From positions 682,001-746,000 of the forward strand of contig NZ_BMUZ01000001.1 of assembly GCF_014650455.1 (NCBI RefSeq): DNA of 64,000 nucleotides. Direction: 5' to 3'. The stretch comes from Streptomyces xanthochromogenes. GTDB taxonomy: Bacteria > Actinomycetota > Actinomycetes > Streptomycetales > Streptomycetaceae. Both the position numbers and the translations under genes were made by a program. How positions within the stretch are numbered: the stretch's first letter is position 1; each line of letters opens with the position of its first letter. Below are positions 39,380 to 49,203 of this stretch, piece by piece. A model generated the notes under the pieces. The model saw only the letters and a list, made by a program, of their open reading frames with translations. It was not told where the DNA came from and searched no databases.

Positions 39380-41020
39380 ATGCCCTCGCACGACCACACC
39401 CCCTCCCAGCTGACCCTGACCGCCGTCTGCAAGGCGTACGGCGACCGGCAGGTCCTCGACCAGGTCGGCCTCACCATCCGCCCCGGCGACCGGACCGCCG
39501 TCATCGGCGAGAACGGCTCCGGCAAGTCCACCCTGCTGCGGCTGCTCGCCGGCGCCGAGCGCCCGGACAGCGGCGAGGTCACCGCCGTCTTCCCCGGCGG
39601 TACGGGCCACCTCGCCCAGACGCTGGACCTCGCACCGGACCGCACGGTCCAGGACGCCATCGACCGGGCACTGGCCGAACTACGCACCCTGGAAGCCGCC
39701 ATCCACGCCGCCGAAGCGGCACTCGCACAAGCGGGCGAGCACGCCGACGAAGCCCAACTCTCGGCGTATGGCAACCTGTTGACCTCGTACGAGAACCGCG
39801 ACGGCTACCGCGCCGAACCCCGCACGGCCGCCACCCTCGACGCCCTCGGCCTCACCCACCTCACCCGCGATCGCGCACTCGGCTCGCTCTCCGGCGGCGA
39901 ACAGTCCCGGCTCGCCCTCGCGTGCGTCCTGGCCGCCGCCCCCGAACTGCTCCTGCTTGACGAGCCGACCAACCACCTGGACCGCCAGGCCACCGACTGG
40001 CTCGCCGAGCAACTCCGGTCCCACCGAGGCACGTTGGTGGTGGTGACCCACGACCGCGCGTTCCTCGAACGCGTCTCGACGACGATCCTGGAGGTGGACC
40101 GGGACCTGCGCACGGTCGTCCGGTACGGCGACGGCTGGGCCGGATACCGTACGGCCCGGGCCGCGGACCGGCGCCGCCGGGAGCTGGCGCACCAGGAGTG
40201 GCTCACCGAGCTGAGCCGCGTCCAGGAACTCGTCGTGGCCGCCGGGCAACGGCTCGCCGCGAGCGGAAAGGACCCGCGCCAGGGCTTCGGCAAGCACCGC
40301 CGCTCCTCGGAGGCCAAGCTCTCCGGGCAGGTCAGGGCCGCCAGAACGCGGCTGGACCAGCTGGAACGGCAGCCGGTCACGGCCCCGCCGCCGCCCCTGC
40401 GGTTCAGCGCCCGCCTCACCACGGCGGCGGCCGACCTCGACGGCCCGCTCGTCGAGCTCGCCGGGGTCGGGGTGGGCGACCGCCTCGACGTGCCCGCCCT
40501 GAGCGTCAAGCCGGGCAGTCGCCTCCTGGTGTCCGGCCCCAACGGCGCGGGCAAGACCACCCTCCTCCGCGTCATCGCCGGACAGCTGAGCCCGGACGTC
40601 GGGAGCGTCCACCGGACGACCCGTCACATCGGCTATCTGGCACAGGAGTTGGATCACCTACCGACCCGCACCTCGCTCCTCCGCGCCTTCGCCGAAGGGC
40701 GCCCCGGGCTGCCCGAGGAGCACGCCGACCAACTCCTCGCACTCGGTCTGTTCCGCGAGGAGGACCTCGCGGTACCCGTCGCGGCGCTGTCCGTCGGACA
40801 GCGGCGGCGGCTGGAGATCGCCCGCCTGGTGACCCGCCCCGCCGACCTCCTCGTCCTGGACGAGCCGACGAACCACGTGTCGCTCGCCCTGGTGGAGGAG
40901 GTGGAGCAGGCGCTGGCCGGGTACCCGGGCGCGGTCGTCGTGGTCTCGCACGACCGCCGCTTCCGGTCCTCCTTCACGGGCGACCGGCTGGAGCTGCGCG
41001 CCGGAACGCCGGTGCGCTGA
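39380..41020 (+). CDS. ABC-F family ATPase (possible ribosome-protection protein)
   Basis: A 546-residue soluble twin-ABC protein without membrane spans. Domain 1 has Walker A GENGSGKST, signature LSGGEQSR and Walker B LLLLDEPTNHLD. Domain 2 has GPNGAGKTT, signature LSVGQRRRLE and LLVLDEPTNHVS. The linker is charged (KDPRQGFGKHRRSSEAKLSG). Length and layout fit the antibiotic-resistance ABC-F group of actinomycetes (OleB/TlrC-like), which displaces drugs from the ribosome; housekeeping members also exist. AAGGGA precedes the ATG at 39380. The leader peptide upstream argues for drug-responsive control. Confidence 0.9.
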   Translation: MPSHDHTPSQLTLTAVCKAYGDRQVLDQVGLTIRPGDRTAVIGENGSGKSTLLRLLAGAERPDSGEVTAVFPGGTGHLAQTLDLAPDRTVQDAIDRALAELRTLEAAIHAAEAALAQAGEHADEAQLSAYGNLLTSYENRDGYRAEPRTAATLDALGLTHLTRDRALGSLSGGEQSRLALACVLAAAPELLLLDEPTNHLDRQATDWLAEQLRSHRGTLVVVTHDRAFLERVSTTILEVDRDLRTVVRYGDGWAGYRTARAADRRRRELAHQEWLTELSRVQELVVAAGQRLAASGKDPRQGFGKHRRSSEAKLSGQVRAARTRLDQLERQPVTAPPPPLRFSARLTTAAADLDGPLVELAGVGVGDRLDVPALSVKPGSRLLVSGPNGAGKTTLLRVIAGQLSPDVGSVHRTTRHIGYLAQELDHLPTRTSLLRAFAEGRPGLPEEHADQLLALGLFREEDLAVPVAALSVGQRRRLEIARLVTRPADLLVLDEPTNHVSLALVEEVEQALAGYPGAVVVVSHDRRFRSSFTGDRLELRAGTPVR

Positions 41021-41057
41021 CCGGGACGGGCCGCCGATGCGGGGCTATAACGAGCAC

Positions 41058-41507
41058 ATGACCCTGCACTGGAAGCTCGTAGTGGACGCCTCCGACCCCC
41101 ACGCCCAGGCCGACTTCTGGGCCGCCGCCCTCGGCTACGCGGTCGAGGACAACAGCCTGCTGATCAACCGGCTCGGCGCGGCCGGGGCGATCGGACCGGA
41201 ACTCACCCTGGAACACGGCGGCCGGATCGCCTTTCGCGATCTGGTCGCCGTCCGGCATCCGGACGACTCCTACGACCCCGAGAGCGGCACGGGGCTCGGT
41301 CGGCGCATCCTGTTCCAACGGGTGCCGGAGCAGAAGACGGTGAAGAACCGGCTGCACATCGACGTCCACGCGGCCCCCGGAGAGCGGGCCGCCGAGGTCG
41401 ACCGCCTCACCGGGCTCGGGGCCGCGGTGCTGCGCCAAGTAAAGGAGGCCGGAGGCGAGTTCACCTTGATGACGGACCCCGAGGGCAACGAGTTCTGCGT
41501 CCACTAG
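41058..41507 (+). CDS. VOC (glyoxalase-like) family protein
   Basis: A 149-residue protein of the vicinal-oxygen-chelate fold: WKLVVDASDPHAQADFWAAALGY, RLHIDVHA and DPEGNEFCVH at the end. Such small proteins include lyases, isomerases and antibiotic-binding proteins; no specific function can be assigned. The ATG at 41058 starts the beta strand MTLHWKLVVDA. It lies 37 bp after the ABC-F gene, so co-transcription with the putative drug-response unit is possible. Confidence 0.85.
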   Translation: MTLHWKLVVDASDPHAQADFWAAALGYAVEDNSLLINRLGAAGAIGPELTLEHGGRIAFRDLVAVRHPDDSYDPESGTGLGRRILFQRVPEQKTVKNRLHIDVHAAPGERAAEVDRLTGLGAAVLRQVKEAGGEFTLMTDPEGNEFCVH

Positions 41508-43177
<1,670 letters not shown>

Positions 43178-43205
43178 TCCGGCCGGAAAACAATCCACTC
43201 CCGCC

Positions 43206-43244
43206 CGGCGTATGCGCGTGCATATACTGCACGCGCATACGCCG
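43206..43244. promoter_or_regulatory. Perfect 17-bp-arm palindrome over a -10-like element
   Basis: Arms cggcgtatgcgcgtgca (43206-43222) and its exact complement (43228-43244) flank tatac. The sequence TATACT at 43223-43228 resembles a -10 box for the downstream FMN-reductase gene. It may be an operator of a TetR-type regulator, or alternatively the terminator of the aminopeptidase gene. Confidence 0.65.
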
Positions 43245-43267
43245 TTGGGCTACACACGGAGGGGACC

Positions 43268-43843
43268 ATGGCCCGCAACTTCCTTTTCCTGCTGGGCAGT
43301 ACACGCGTCGACGGCAACACCGAGGCGCTCGCCCGGCTGGCCGCCGAGCAGCTCCCGGCGGGCGACACCGCCCGCTGGCTGAGGCTCACCGACCTCGATC
43401 TCCCCGAGTTCCGCGACCTGAGCGACACCGATGAGCGCGACCTGGCGCCCCCCACCGGGGACGCGGCGACCCTGCTCGACGCGACATTGGGCGTCACCGA
43501 TCTGGTGATCGCCTCGCCGCTGTACTGGTACAGCGTGACCACCCCGGTCAAGCGCTACCTCGACCACTGGGCGGGCTGGCTCCGGACCCCCGAGCTCGAC
43601 TTCCGGCAGCGGATGGCGGGGCGCACCCTGTGGGGCGTGACCGCGCTCTCCGGCCAGGACCACTCCGCGGCCGACCCGCTGGTGGGCACCCTGCGGCGCT
43701 CGGCGGCGTACATGGGCCTCGACTGGGGCGGGGTGCTGCTCGGCAGTGCCACCCGGCCGGGCGAGATCACGCAGAACGCGGAGGCCGTCGCCCGCGCCAA
43801 GACGTTCTTCAGCTCCGTTCCGGAGACCGCAACGCCCGCATGA
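43268..43843 (+). CDS. NAD(P)H-dependent FMN reductase/flavodoxin-fold oxidoreductase
   Basis: A 191-residue flavodoxin-like protein. The FMN phosphate loop is LLGSTRVDGNTEALARL, with ASPLYWYSVTTPVKRYLDHW and GRTLWGVTALSG characteristic of NADPH-dependent FMN reductases and quinone reductases. A GGAGGG site precedes ATG at 43268. The last 35 bases overlap the end of the convergent tetR gene, and a large palindrome lies over its presumed promoter. Confidence 0.88.
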   Translation: MARNFLFLLGSTRVDGNTEALARLAAEQLPAGDTARWLRLTDLDLPEFRDLSDTDERDLAPPTGDAATLLDATLGVTDLVIASPLYWYSVTTPVKRYLDHWAGWLRTPELDFRQRMAGRTLWGVTALSGQDHSAADPLVGTLRRSAAYMGLDWGGVLLGSATRPGEITQNAEAVARAKTFFSSVPETATPA

Positions 43844-44414
43844 CATGGGCCACCAGCGTCTCCACGTGCTCCGGGTCCGGCATCGGCCGGCCGAGCGCGT
43901 GGCGGTAGTACAGCGGGCCGTAGAGCATCTCGACGGCCAGCGGAAGGTCGGCGTCCGGGGGCAGTTGGCCCTGCTCCTGGGCACCGCGCATGCGCTCGTA
44001 GACCAGGGCCACGCGCGGAATGACCAGCTCGTCGTTGACGGCCCTCGCAAGCTGCTCGTCGTGCAGCACCTGGGAGAGGATGCCTCGGTACGCCGGGCCC
44101 ATCACCGACGAGTTGAACAGATTGACCAGCATGCCGATGTGGGTCCGCAGATCGACATCGATGTCCCCGGTGTCGGGGAACTCCGAGTGGCTCACCACCA
44201 GTTCGGTCACCGCGTCGAGCAGGACGGCGCCCTTCGTCGGCCACCAGCGGTAGATCGTCTTCTTGCTCACGCCCGCCCGAGCCGCGATCGCCTCGATGGT
44301 GACCTTGCCGTATCCGTTCTCCGCACACAGTTCGAGCGCAGCCGTCAGCGTCGCCCGCCGTGATTTCTCGCTGCGGCGCCTGGGGCTCGGGGCGGATCCG
44401 GACGAGGTGATCAT
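43809..44414 (-). CDS. TetR-family transcriptional repressor
   Basis: A 201-residue protein with an N-terminal helix-turn-helix (ALELCAENGYGKVTIEAIAA followed by RAGVSKKTIYRWWPTKGAVL). The ligand-binding C-terminal half resembles the TetR_C_11 type (TDIDVDLRTH-like segment and RGILSQVLHDEQLARAV). It is convergent with, and overlaps by 35 bases, the FMN-reductase gene. The best candidate operator nearby is the palindrome at 43206-43244. Confidence 0.9.
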   Translation of the reverse strand: MITSSGSAPSPRRRSEKSRRATLTAALELCAENGYGKVTIEAIAARAGVSKKTIYRWWPTKGAVLLDAVTELVVSHSEFPDTGDIDVDLRTHIGMLVNLFNSSVMGPAYRGILSQVLHDEQLARAVNDELVIPRVALVYERMRGAQEQGQLPPDADLPLAVEMLYGPLYYRHALGRPMPDPEHVETLVAHVMRALRSPERS

Positions 44415-44613
44415 GCACTCACTCTACGAGGGCGCCCGTAACCGGATTGACAGCTGAGCCCGCGACTCCAACAATGACGCAGGAAACGGAACGTGTCGTG
44501 TCGAGCTGGACGGGGGTCGGCTCGCACGACCGGTCCGTTCCGGACACTTCCACGCGCTGCCGCGTCCGCCGGTTCCGTCGGCTGTGCCGGCCGCTCGGTC
44601 GCCGGACAGCCTC

Positions 44614-45519
44614 TCACGCAGTGATGTCCTTCGTCGTGAAGCGGGCCCAGGCAGCCGAACCGAAGACCGCGACGTACAGGGCCTGGAGCTCGAAGTTCTT
44701 CACCAGCTGATCCCAGTAGACGGGCTGGCGCAGGACGTCCGCGAAGGACAGCCAGTAGTGCGGGAAGAGATACGGCCCGATCGCGTGCAGCTGCGGTATC
44801 TGGCCGAGGATCTGGACCGTGATGAGCAGCCCGATGGTCGTGGCCATCGCCGCGATCCCGCTGTTGGTCAGGGTCGAGATGAAGAGGCCGAGCGCGGCCA
44901 TCCCGGACAGGGAGACCGCCACCACTCCGGCGATCGCCACGGCCCGCAGCAGACCGTCGGCGAACGATATCTGCGTACCGGAGATCGTGGTGACCTCCCC
45001 GAGCGGGAAGAGCAGCGCGCCGACCGCGAGCGCCGACACCGCCACCACGAGCGTGGCGATGGCGCAGAAGGCCAGCACCGAGACGTACTTGGCGAGCAGC
45101 AGCCGGGTGCGGCCCGCCGGGGCCACGAGCAGATAGCGCAGGGTCCCGGAGCCGGCCTCGCCCGCCACGGCGTCACCCGCCACCACGCCGACCGCCATCG
45201 GCAGGAACACCGGCAGCGTCGCCGCGAGGGCCGCGAAGACCAGGAAGAGGCCGTTGTTGGTGATCTGGGTGAGGAACGCGGGCCCGCCCTCTCCGCCCCC
45301 GCCGCCTCCCCCGCGGCCGCCCGTGTCGACCTTCACCGCGATGCCGATGAGGATCGGCACCGCCGCGAGGACCACGAGCAGCGCGAGCGTGCGCCAGCGG
45401 CGCAGCACCGTGACCAGCTCGGAGCGGAAGAGCCCGAGCGACCACAGGACGCCCGGCCGGCGCGCGGGCCCGGGCTCCGGGTCCCGCCGGGGCGCCTCCA
45501 CGACCTCAGCCCGCGACAT
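44614..45519 (-). CDS. ABC-2 type transporter permease
   Basis: A 301-residue membrane protein with six spans, for example LLVVLAAVPILIGIAV, LVFAALAATLPVFLPMAVGVV and LVVAVSALAVGALLFPLG. It contains the ABC-2 signature GEAGSGTLRYLLVAPAGRTRLLLAKY. A glycine run (GGRGGGGGGGEGG) lies in the first external loop. It overlaps its ATPase gene by 14 bases. The substrate is unknown; the upstream LolA-like gene suggests lipid or lipoprotein handling. Confidence 0.9.
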   Translation of the reverse strand: MSRAEVVEAPRRDPEPGPARRPGVLWSLGLFRSELVTVLRRWRTLALLVVLAAVPILIGIAVKVDTGGRGGGGGGGEGGPAFLTQITNNGLFLVFAALAATLPVFLPMAVGVVAGDAVAGEAGSGTLRYLLVAPAGRTRLLLAKYVSVLAFCAIATLVVAVSALAVGALLFPLGEVTTISGTQISFADGLLRAVAIAGVVAVSLSGMAALGLFISTLTNSGIAAMATTIGLLITVQILGQIPQLHAIGPYLFPHYWLSFADVLRQPVYWDQLVKNFELQALYVAVFGSAAWARFTTKDITA

Positions 45520-46456
45520 CGAAGCCCTCTCCGGTCAGCGCCACGAAGGCGTCTTCGAGCGAGGCCCGCTCGGCCGTGAAGCCGCGCACCCGCACCCCGG
45601 CCCGTACGAGCTCGGCGTTGAGATCGGCCAACTCCATTTCGTCGGGCGGCAGTTCACTGCTCACCCGGTCCTCACCGGCCACCGCCACATCGGCGATCCC
45701 GCGCTCCTTGAGGAGCCGGGCGGCGGCCCCGGTGTCCGGGGTGGTCACGACGAGCCGACCGCGCGCGTTCGCCGCGAGCTCGGCGACCTCGCCCTGGACG
45801 ACGAGCCGGCCCTGGTTCATCACGGCGGCGTGCGAGCAGACCTGCTCGATCTCGTCGAGGAGGTGCGAGGAGAGGAAGACGGTCGTGCCGTCCTCGGCCA
45901 ACTCCCTGATCAGTGAGCGGATTTCGCGCATGCCCTGGGGGTCGAGGCCGTTGGTCGGCTCGTCCAGGACGAGCAGCTCACGCTGCTGGAGCAGCGCGGA
46001 GGCCAGTCCCAGGCGCTGCTTCATGCCCAGCGAGTACGCCCGCGCCTTCTTGCCCGCCGCGGCCGTGAGGCCCACCCGGTCCAGGGCGGCGCCCACCCGG
46101 GCGGTGCGGGTGCGCGGGTCGGCCGTGGGGTCCGCGGCGTCGTAGCGCAGCAGGTTGTCCCGGCCGGACAGGAAGCCGTACAGGGCGGGACCCTCGATCA
46201 GGGCGCCCACCCTGGGCAGCACGGCGCGGGCGGCCTTCGGCATGGGGCTGCCGAGGAGTCTCGCGGTGCCGGAGGTCGGCTCGATGAGGCCCATCAGCAT
46301 GCGGATGGTGGTGGTCTTGCCCGAGCCGTTGGGGCCGAGGAAGCCGAAGACGCTGCCGCGGGGGACCGTGAGGTCCAGCCCGTTCACGGCCAGTTGGCCG
46401 CCGCGGAACCGCTTGCTGAGGCCGCTTGTCTCGATGACCGCTGGACTGTTCCCCAC
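45506..46456 (-). CDS. ABC transporter ATP-binding protein
   Basis: A 316-residue ATPase: Walker A LGPNGSGKTTTIRML, signature YSLGMKQRLGLASALL, Walker B LLVLDEPTNGLDPQG, and the H-loop in VFLSSHLLDE. The C-terminal DUF4162-like region ends SLEDAFVALTGEG, typical of ABC-2 exporters. I prefer the GTG at 46456, with AAGGGG upstream, over the GTG at 46477. It is part of a three-gene set with a LolA-like protein and the permease. Confidence 0.92.
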   Translation of the reverse strand: MGNSPAVIETSGLSKRFRGGQLAVNGLDLTVPRGSVFGFLGPNGSGKTTTIRMLMGLIEPTSGTARLLGSPMPKAARAVLPRVGALIEGPALYGFLSGRDNLLRYDAADPTADPRTRTARVGAALDRVGLTAAAGKKARAYSLGMKQRLGLASALLQQRELLVLDEPTNGLDPQGMREIRSLIRELAEDGTTVFLSSHLLDEIEQVCSHAAVMNQGRLVVQGEVAELAANARGRLVVTTPDTGAAARLLKERGIADVAVAGEDRVSSELPPDEMELADLNAELVRAGVRVRGFTAERASLEDAFVALTGEGFDVAG

Positions 46457-46490
46457 CCCGCCCCTTCCCGCCGGCACACTGTGCGGGCCC

Positions 46491-46520
46491 GGGAGTCGAG
46501 GGGCGAGCCCCTCGACTCCC
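46491..46520 (-). terminator. Hairpin between the LolA-like gene and the ABC genes
   Basis: A perfect 13-bp repeat, gggagtcgagggg/cccctcgactccc, with a 4-nt loop. It lies 30 bases past the LolA-like stop and may reduce read-through into the ABC genes. There is no U-run. Confidence 0.55.
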
Positions 46521-46549
46521 TTACCGCTGAGCCGAGTTACCGCTTGTCG

Positions 46550-47773
46550 CTACTGGCCCGCGTTCGCCGCGGCGACCAGGGCGTCCTTCGTCACGGCGCC
46601 CACGTACACCTTGCCGTTGTCCGTGATCAGGGCGTTGACCAGGCGCGTCTTGAAGACCGTGCCGGAGCCGAACTTTCCGGAGACCTTGTCGCCCAGGGAG
46701 TCCAGGAACTTCTGCGCGTCCCCGCCGCCCTTGCCGCTGTCGGCCTTCGGCAGGCCCTTGCCGCCGGTGTCGAACGTGGCGATGGAGGTCCAGCCCTTGC
46801 CGATCACCTTGGTGTTCTTGGCGTCGCCCAGACCGCCGAGGCCGCCGGGCAGGCTCTGCTCGGGCTTGAACGTCTGCTTCTGCTTCTGCTTGCCGTCGTC
46901 CTCGGTGACCTTCGCCCCCTTGGGCGGGCTGAAGGCGAAGGTGTCCGCGGACGGCTTCGAGAAGTCGACCTTGGTGAAGCCCGCGTCGACCACGGCCTTG
47001 CCGCCCTCGCTCGACGCGAGCGTGAACTTCAGGGGCACGCCCGTCTTGGCGTCGACCGCCACCCGCACCGAGCCGATCGTCGAGCCGGACTGCTTCGGCT
47101 TGATCAGGAGCTGGTACGCGTCCCGCCCGGCCACCTGCGCCGTGCCGTCGACCGACACCGCGGTGGTGGGGTCGACGTTCTTCAGGAACTGGTCGGCCAG
47201 CGCCTTCGGCGTGGTCGGAACGCCCGCGTCCGGCGTCTTCCCGCCGTGCTCCTTCGCCGCGTCGGCCGCGGAGCGCTGCGAGTGGTACGCCTGGTTCGAT
47301 CCGCTGTCGTAGGCCCAGACGTCCTTGCCGTTGTGGATCAGGCTGTACTCGGCCGCGTCCTCCAGGATGGACACCTTCTGCCGGTCGGGGCCGTCGGCCG
47401 CGACGCGCAGGGTGTGGGTGCCCGACGCCAGCTCGGTCAGCTTCGCGTCCGGGGCCGCGGACTTGCCGGAGCCGCCGCTCCTGGGGGCGAAGGAGCCGAG
47501 GCTGCCGAGCCCGGGCAGGCCCAGGTCGGTGCTGATCTTCATGGTGCCGGAGAGCTGCTGGGTGTCGGATGCGGCCATCTTCTCGATGAGCTGCTGTGCG
47601 CTGATCTTCGGCAGACTGGGGTCACCGGCCGCGGCGAGCGCCGGGACGAGACCGATGGTCGCCGCCGCCACCCCCGCCACCGCGACGGGGACGAGATAGC
47701 GCGCCGCCTTCCGGCGGCCCGCGCCGAGGTGCCTGGCCTCGTCGGTGGCCTGTGCGCTGTCGTTCGGTGCCAT
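46550..47773 (-). CDS. LolA-like/DUF2092 membrane-anchored periplasmic protein
   Basis: A 407-residue protein with an N-terminal cytosolic segment and one membrane span or signal anchor (YLVPVAVAGVAAATIGLVPA). The LolA-type beta sheet follows: QQLIEKMAASDTQQLSGTMK, DGPDRQKVSIL, VWAYDSGSNQAYH, GRDAYQLLIKPK and VAVDAKTGVPLKFTL. The C-terminal KTRLVNALITDNGKVYVGAV is unusual. LolA carries lipoproteins in Gram-negatives; in actinobacteria such proteins are linked to lipid transport and sigma-factor regulation. It lies 93 bases upstream of an ABC exporter on the same strand. Confidence 0.82.
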   Translation of the reverse strand: MAPNDSAQATDEARHLGAGRRKAARYLVPVAVAGVAAATIGLVPALAAAGDPSLPKISAQQLIEKMAASDTQQLSGTMKISTDLGLPGLGSLGSFAPRSGGSGKSAAPDAKLTELASGTHTLRVAADGPDRQKVSILEDAAEYSLIHNGKDVWAYDSGSNQAYHSQRSAADAAKEHGGKTPDAGVPTTPKALADQFLKNVDPTTAVSVDGTAQVAGRDAYQLLIKPKQSGSTIGSVRVAVDAKTGVPLKFTLASSEGGKAVVDAGFTKVDFSKPSADTFAFSPPKGAKVTEDDGKQKQKQTFKPEQSLPGGLGGLGDAKNTKVIGKGWTSIATFDTGGKGLPKADSGKGGGDAQKFLDSLGDKVSGKFGSGTVFKTRLVNALITDNGKVYVGAVTKDALVAAANAGQ

Positions 47774-48014
47774 GTGTGCCCTACCTCCGTGGTCGGCGGC
47801 GTCCGTCCGTCGTGCTCAGTTCCACCCCGCGCCGCCATTCTCACCCGAATTGGTCAGGAGTGGTGCTTCCAATCTGACCAAAATCGCCGCTTCGGCGCGT
47901 CAGCCCCCGGGAGCAACCTCATGTACCTCTCTGGGATGACGGAACCCTGAGTCGCCTACCCCGTCCCGTAGGGGTGAGTACGGTCGGGGCCCGCTTTCCG
48001 GCCGGCCCCTCGAC

Positions 48015-49025
48015 TCAGCCCGCGCGGTGCACGACCGCGTCGCAGAGCTCTTCGAGCGCGGACTTGGCGTATCCGGAGGGCAGCGGCGCGAGGGTCGCCC
48101 GCGCCTCCTCTGCGTACCGGACGGTGTCCCTGCGGGCCTGCTCAAGGGCGGGGTGGACGCGCAGCCGGCGCAGCGCCTCCGCGTGCCGGGCGTCGTCGCT
48201 GAGGTCGCCGTCGAGCAGCGCCACGAGCTCCAGGTCCTCCGGGCGGCCGTCCTTGGCGGCCCGCGCCCGCAGGTGCAGGACCGGCAGCGTGGGGATGCCC
48301 TCGCGCAGGTCCGTGCCCGGGGTCTTGCCCGACTCGTGCGAGTCGCTGGCGATGTCCAGGACGTCGTCGGCGAGCTGGAAGGCGGTGCCCAGGCGCTCGC
48401 CGTACTGCGTGAGGATGTCGACGACCGACTCGTCGGCGCCGGACATCATCGCGCCGAACCGGCCGGAGACCGCGACGAGCGAGCCGGTCTTGCCCGAGAG
48501 CACGTCGAGGTAGTGGTCGACCGGATCGCGCCCCTCGCGGGGGCCGGCGGTCTCCAGGATCTGGCCGGTGACGAGCCGTTCGAACGCCTCGGCCTGAATC
48601 CGTACGGCCTCGGGCCCGAGATCCGCCAGTATGTGCGAGGCGCGTGCGAAGAGAAAATCACCCGTGAGGACCGCGATGGAATTGCCCCAGCGGGTGTTGG
48701 CGCTGTCCACGCCGCGCCGCACATCGGCCTCGTCCATCACGTCGTCGTGGTACAGCGTCGCGAGGTGGGTCAGCTCGACGACCACGGCCGAGGGCACGAC
48801 GCCCGGCGCGTACGGATCTCCGAACTGCGCCGCCAGCATCACGATCAGCGGGCGGAATCGCTTGCCACCTGCGCGGATGAGGTGCTGCGCGGCCTCCGTG
48901 ATGAACGGGACCTCGCTCTTGGTGGCATCGAGCAGTCCCGCCTCGACAGCCGCCAATCCGGTCTGGACATCGGCTTCAAGTGCCTGGTCCCGCACGCTCA
49001 GCCCGAACGGCCCGACGACGGTCAC
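48015..49025 (-). CDS. Long-chain all-trans polyprenyl diphosphate synthase
   Basis: A 336-residue trans-prenyltransferase that condenses isopentenyl diphosphate units, probably for the menaquinone side chain. Both Asp-rich motifs are present: LYHDDVMDEADVRRG (FARM) and FQLADDVLDIASD (SARM), along with GGKRFRPL and GKTGSL. The small residues before FARM fit a long product, but chain length is not certain. The start is GTG at 49025, with GGAG upstream. It is divergent from the peptide transporter. Confidence 0.92.
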   Translation of the reverse strand: MTVVGPFGLSVRDQALEADVQTGLAAVEAGLLDATKSEVPFITEAAQHLIRAGGKRFRPLIVMLAAQFGDPYAPGVVPSAVVVELTHLATLYHDDVMDEADVRRGVDSANTRWGNSIAVLTGDFLFARASHILADLGPEAVRIQAEAFERLVTGQILETAGPREGRDPVDHYLDVLSGKTGSLVAVSGRFGAMMSGADESVVDILTQYGERLGTAFQLADDVLDIASDSHESGKTPGTDLREGIPTLPVLHLRARAAKDGRPEDLELVALLDGDLSDDARHAEALRRLRVHPALEQARRDTVRYAEEARATLAPLPSGYAKSALEELCDAVVHRAG

Positions 49026-49203
49026 GAGGGGTACTCCTGTCTGCTGACGATCACACGGATTGTCGATGTGTCGCTGCCTTCACTCAAGTCAGCGTATCGG
49101 GTCGCTGTTCGATCACCATGGGCGCCTTCCCGTCACCGCTCGCGCACAGTCCCTTCGACCCCGGTATGTTCTTGATCAGCTCATACGATCAGGAGTGGAC
49201 CTT

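Noticed and set aside
39011..39610. A minus-strand open frame across the repeat block and the ABC-F start
   Set aside because: It covers repeats and the antisense of a conserved gene and has no domain.
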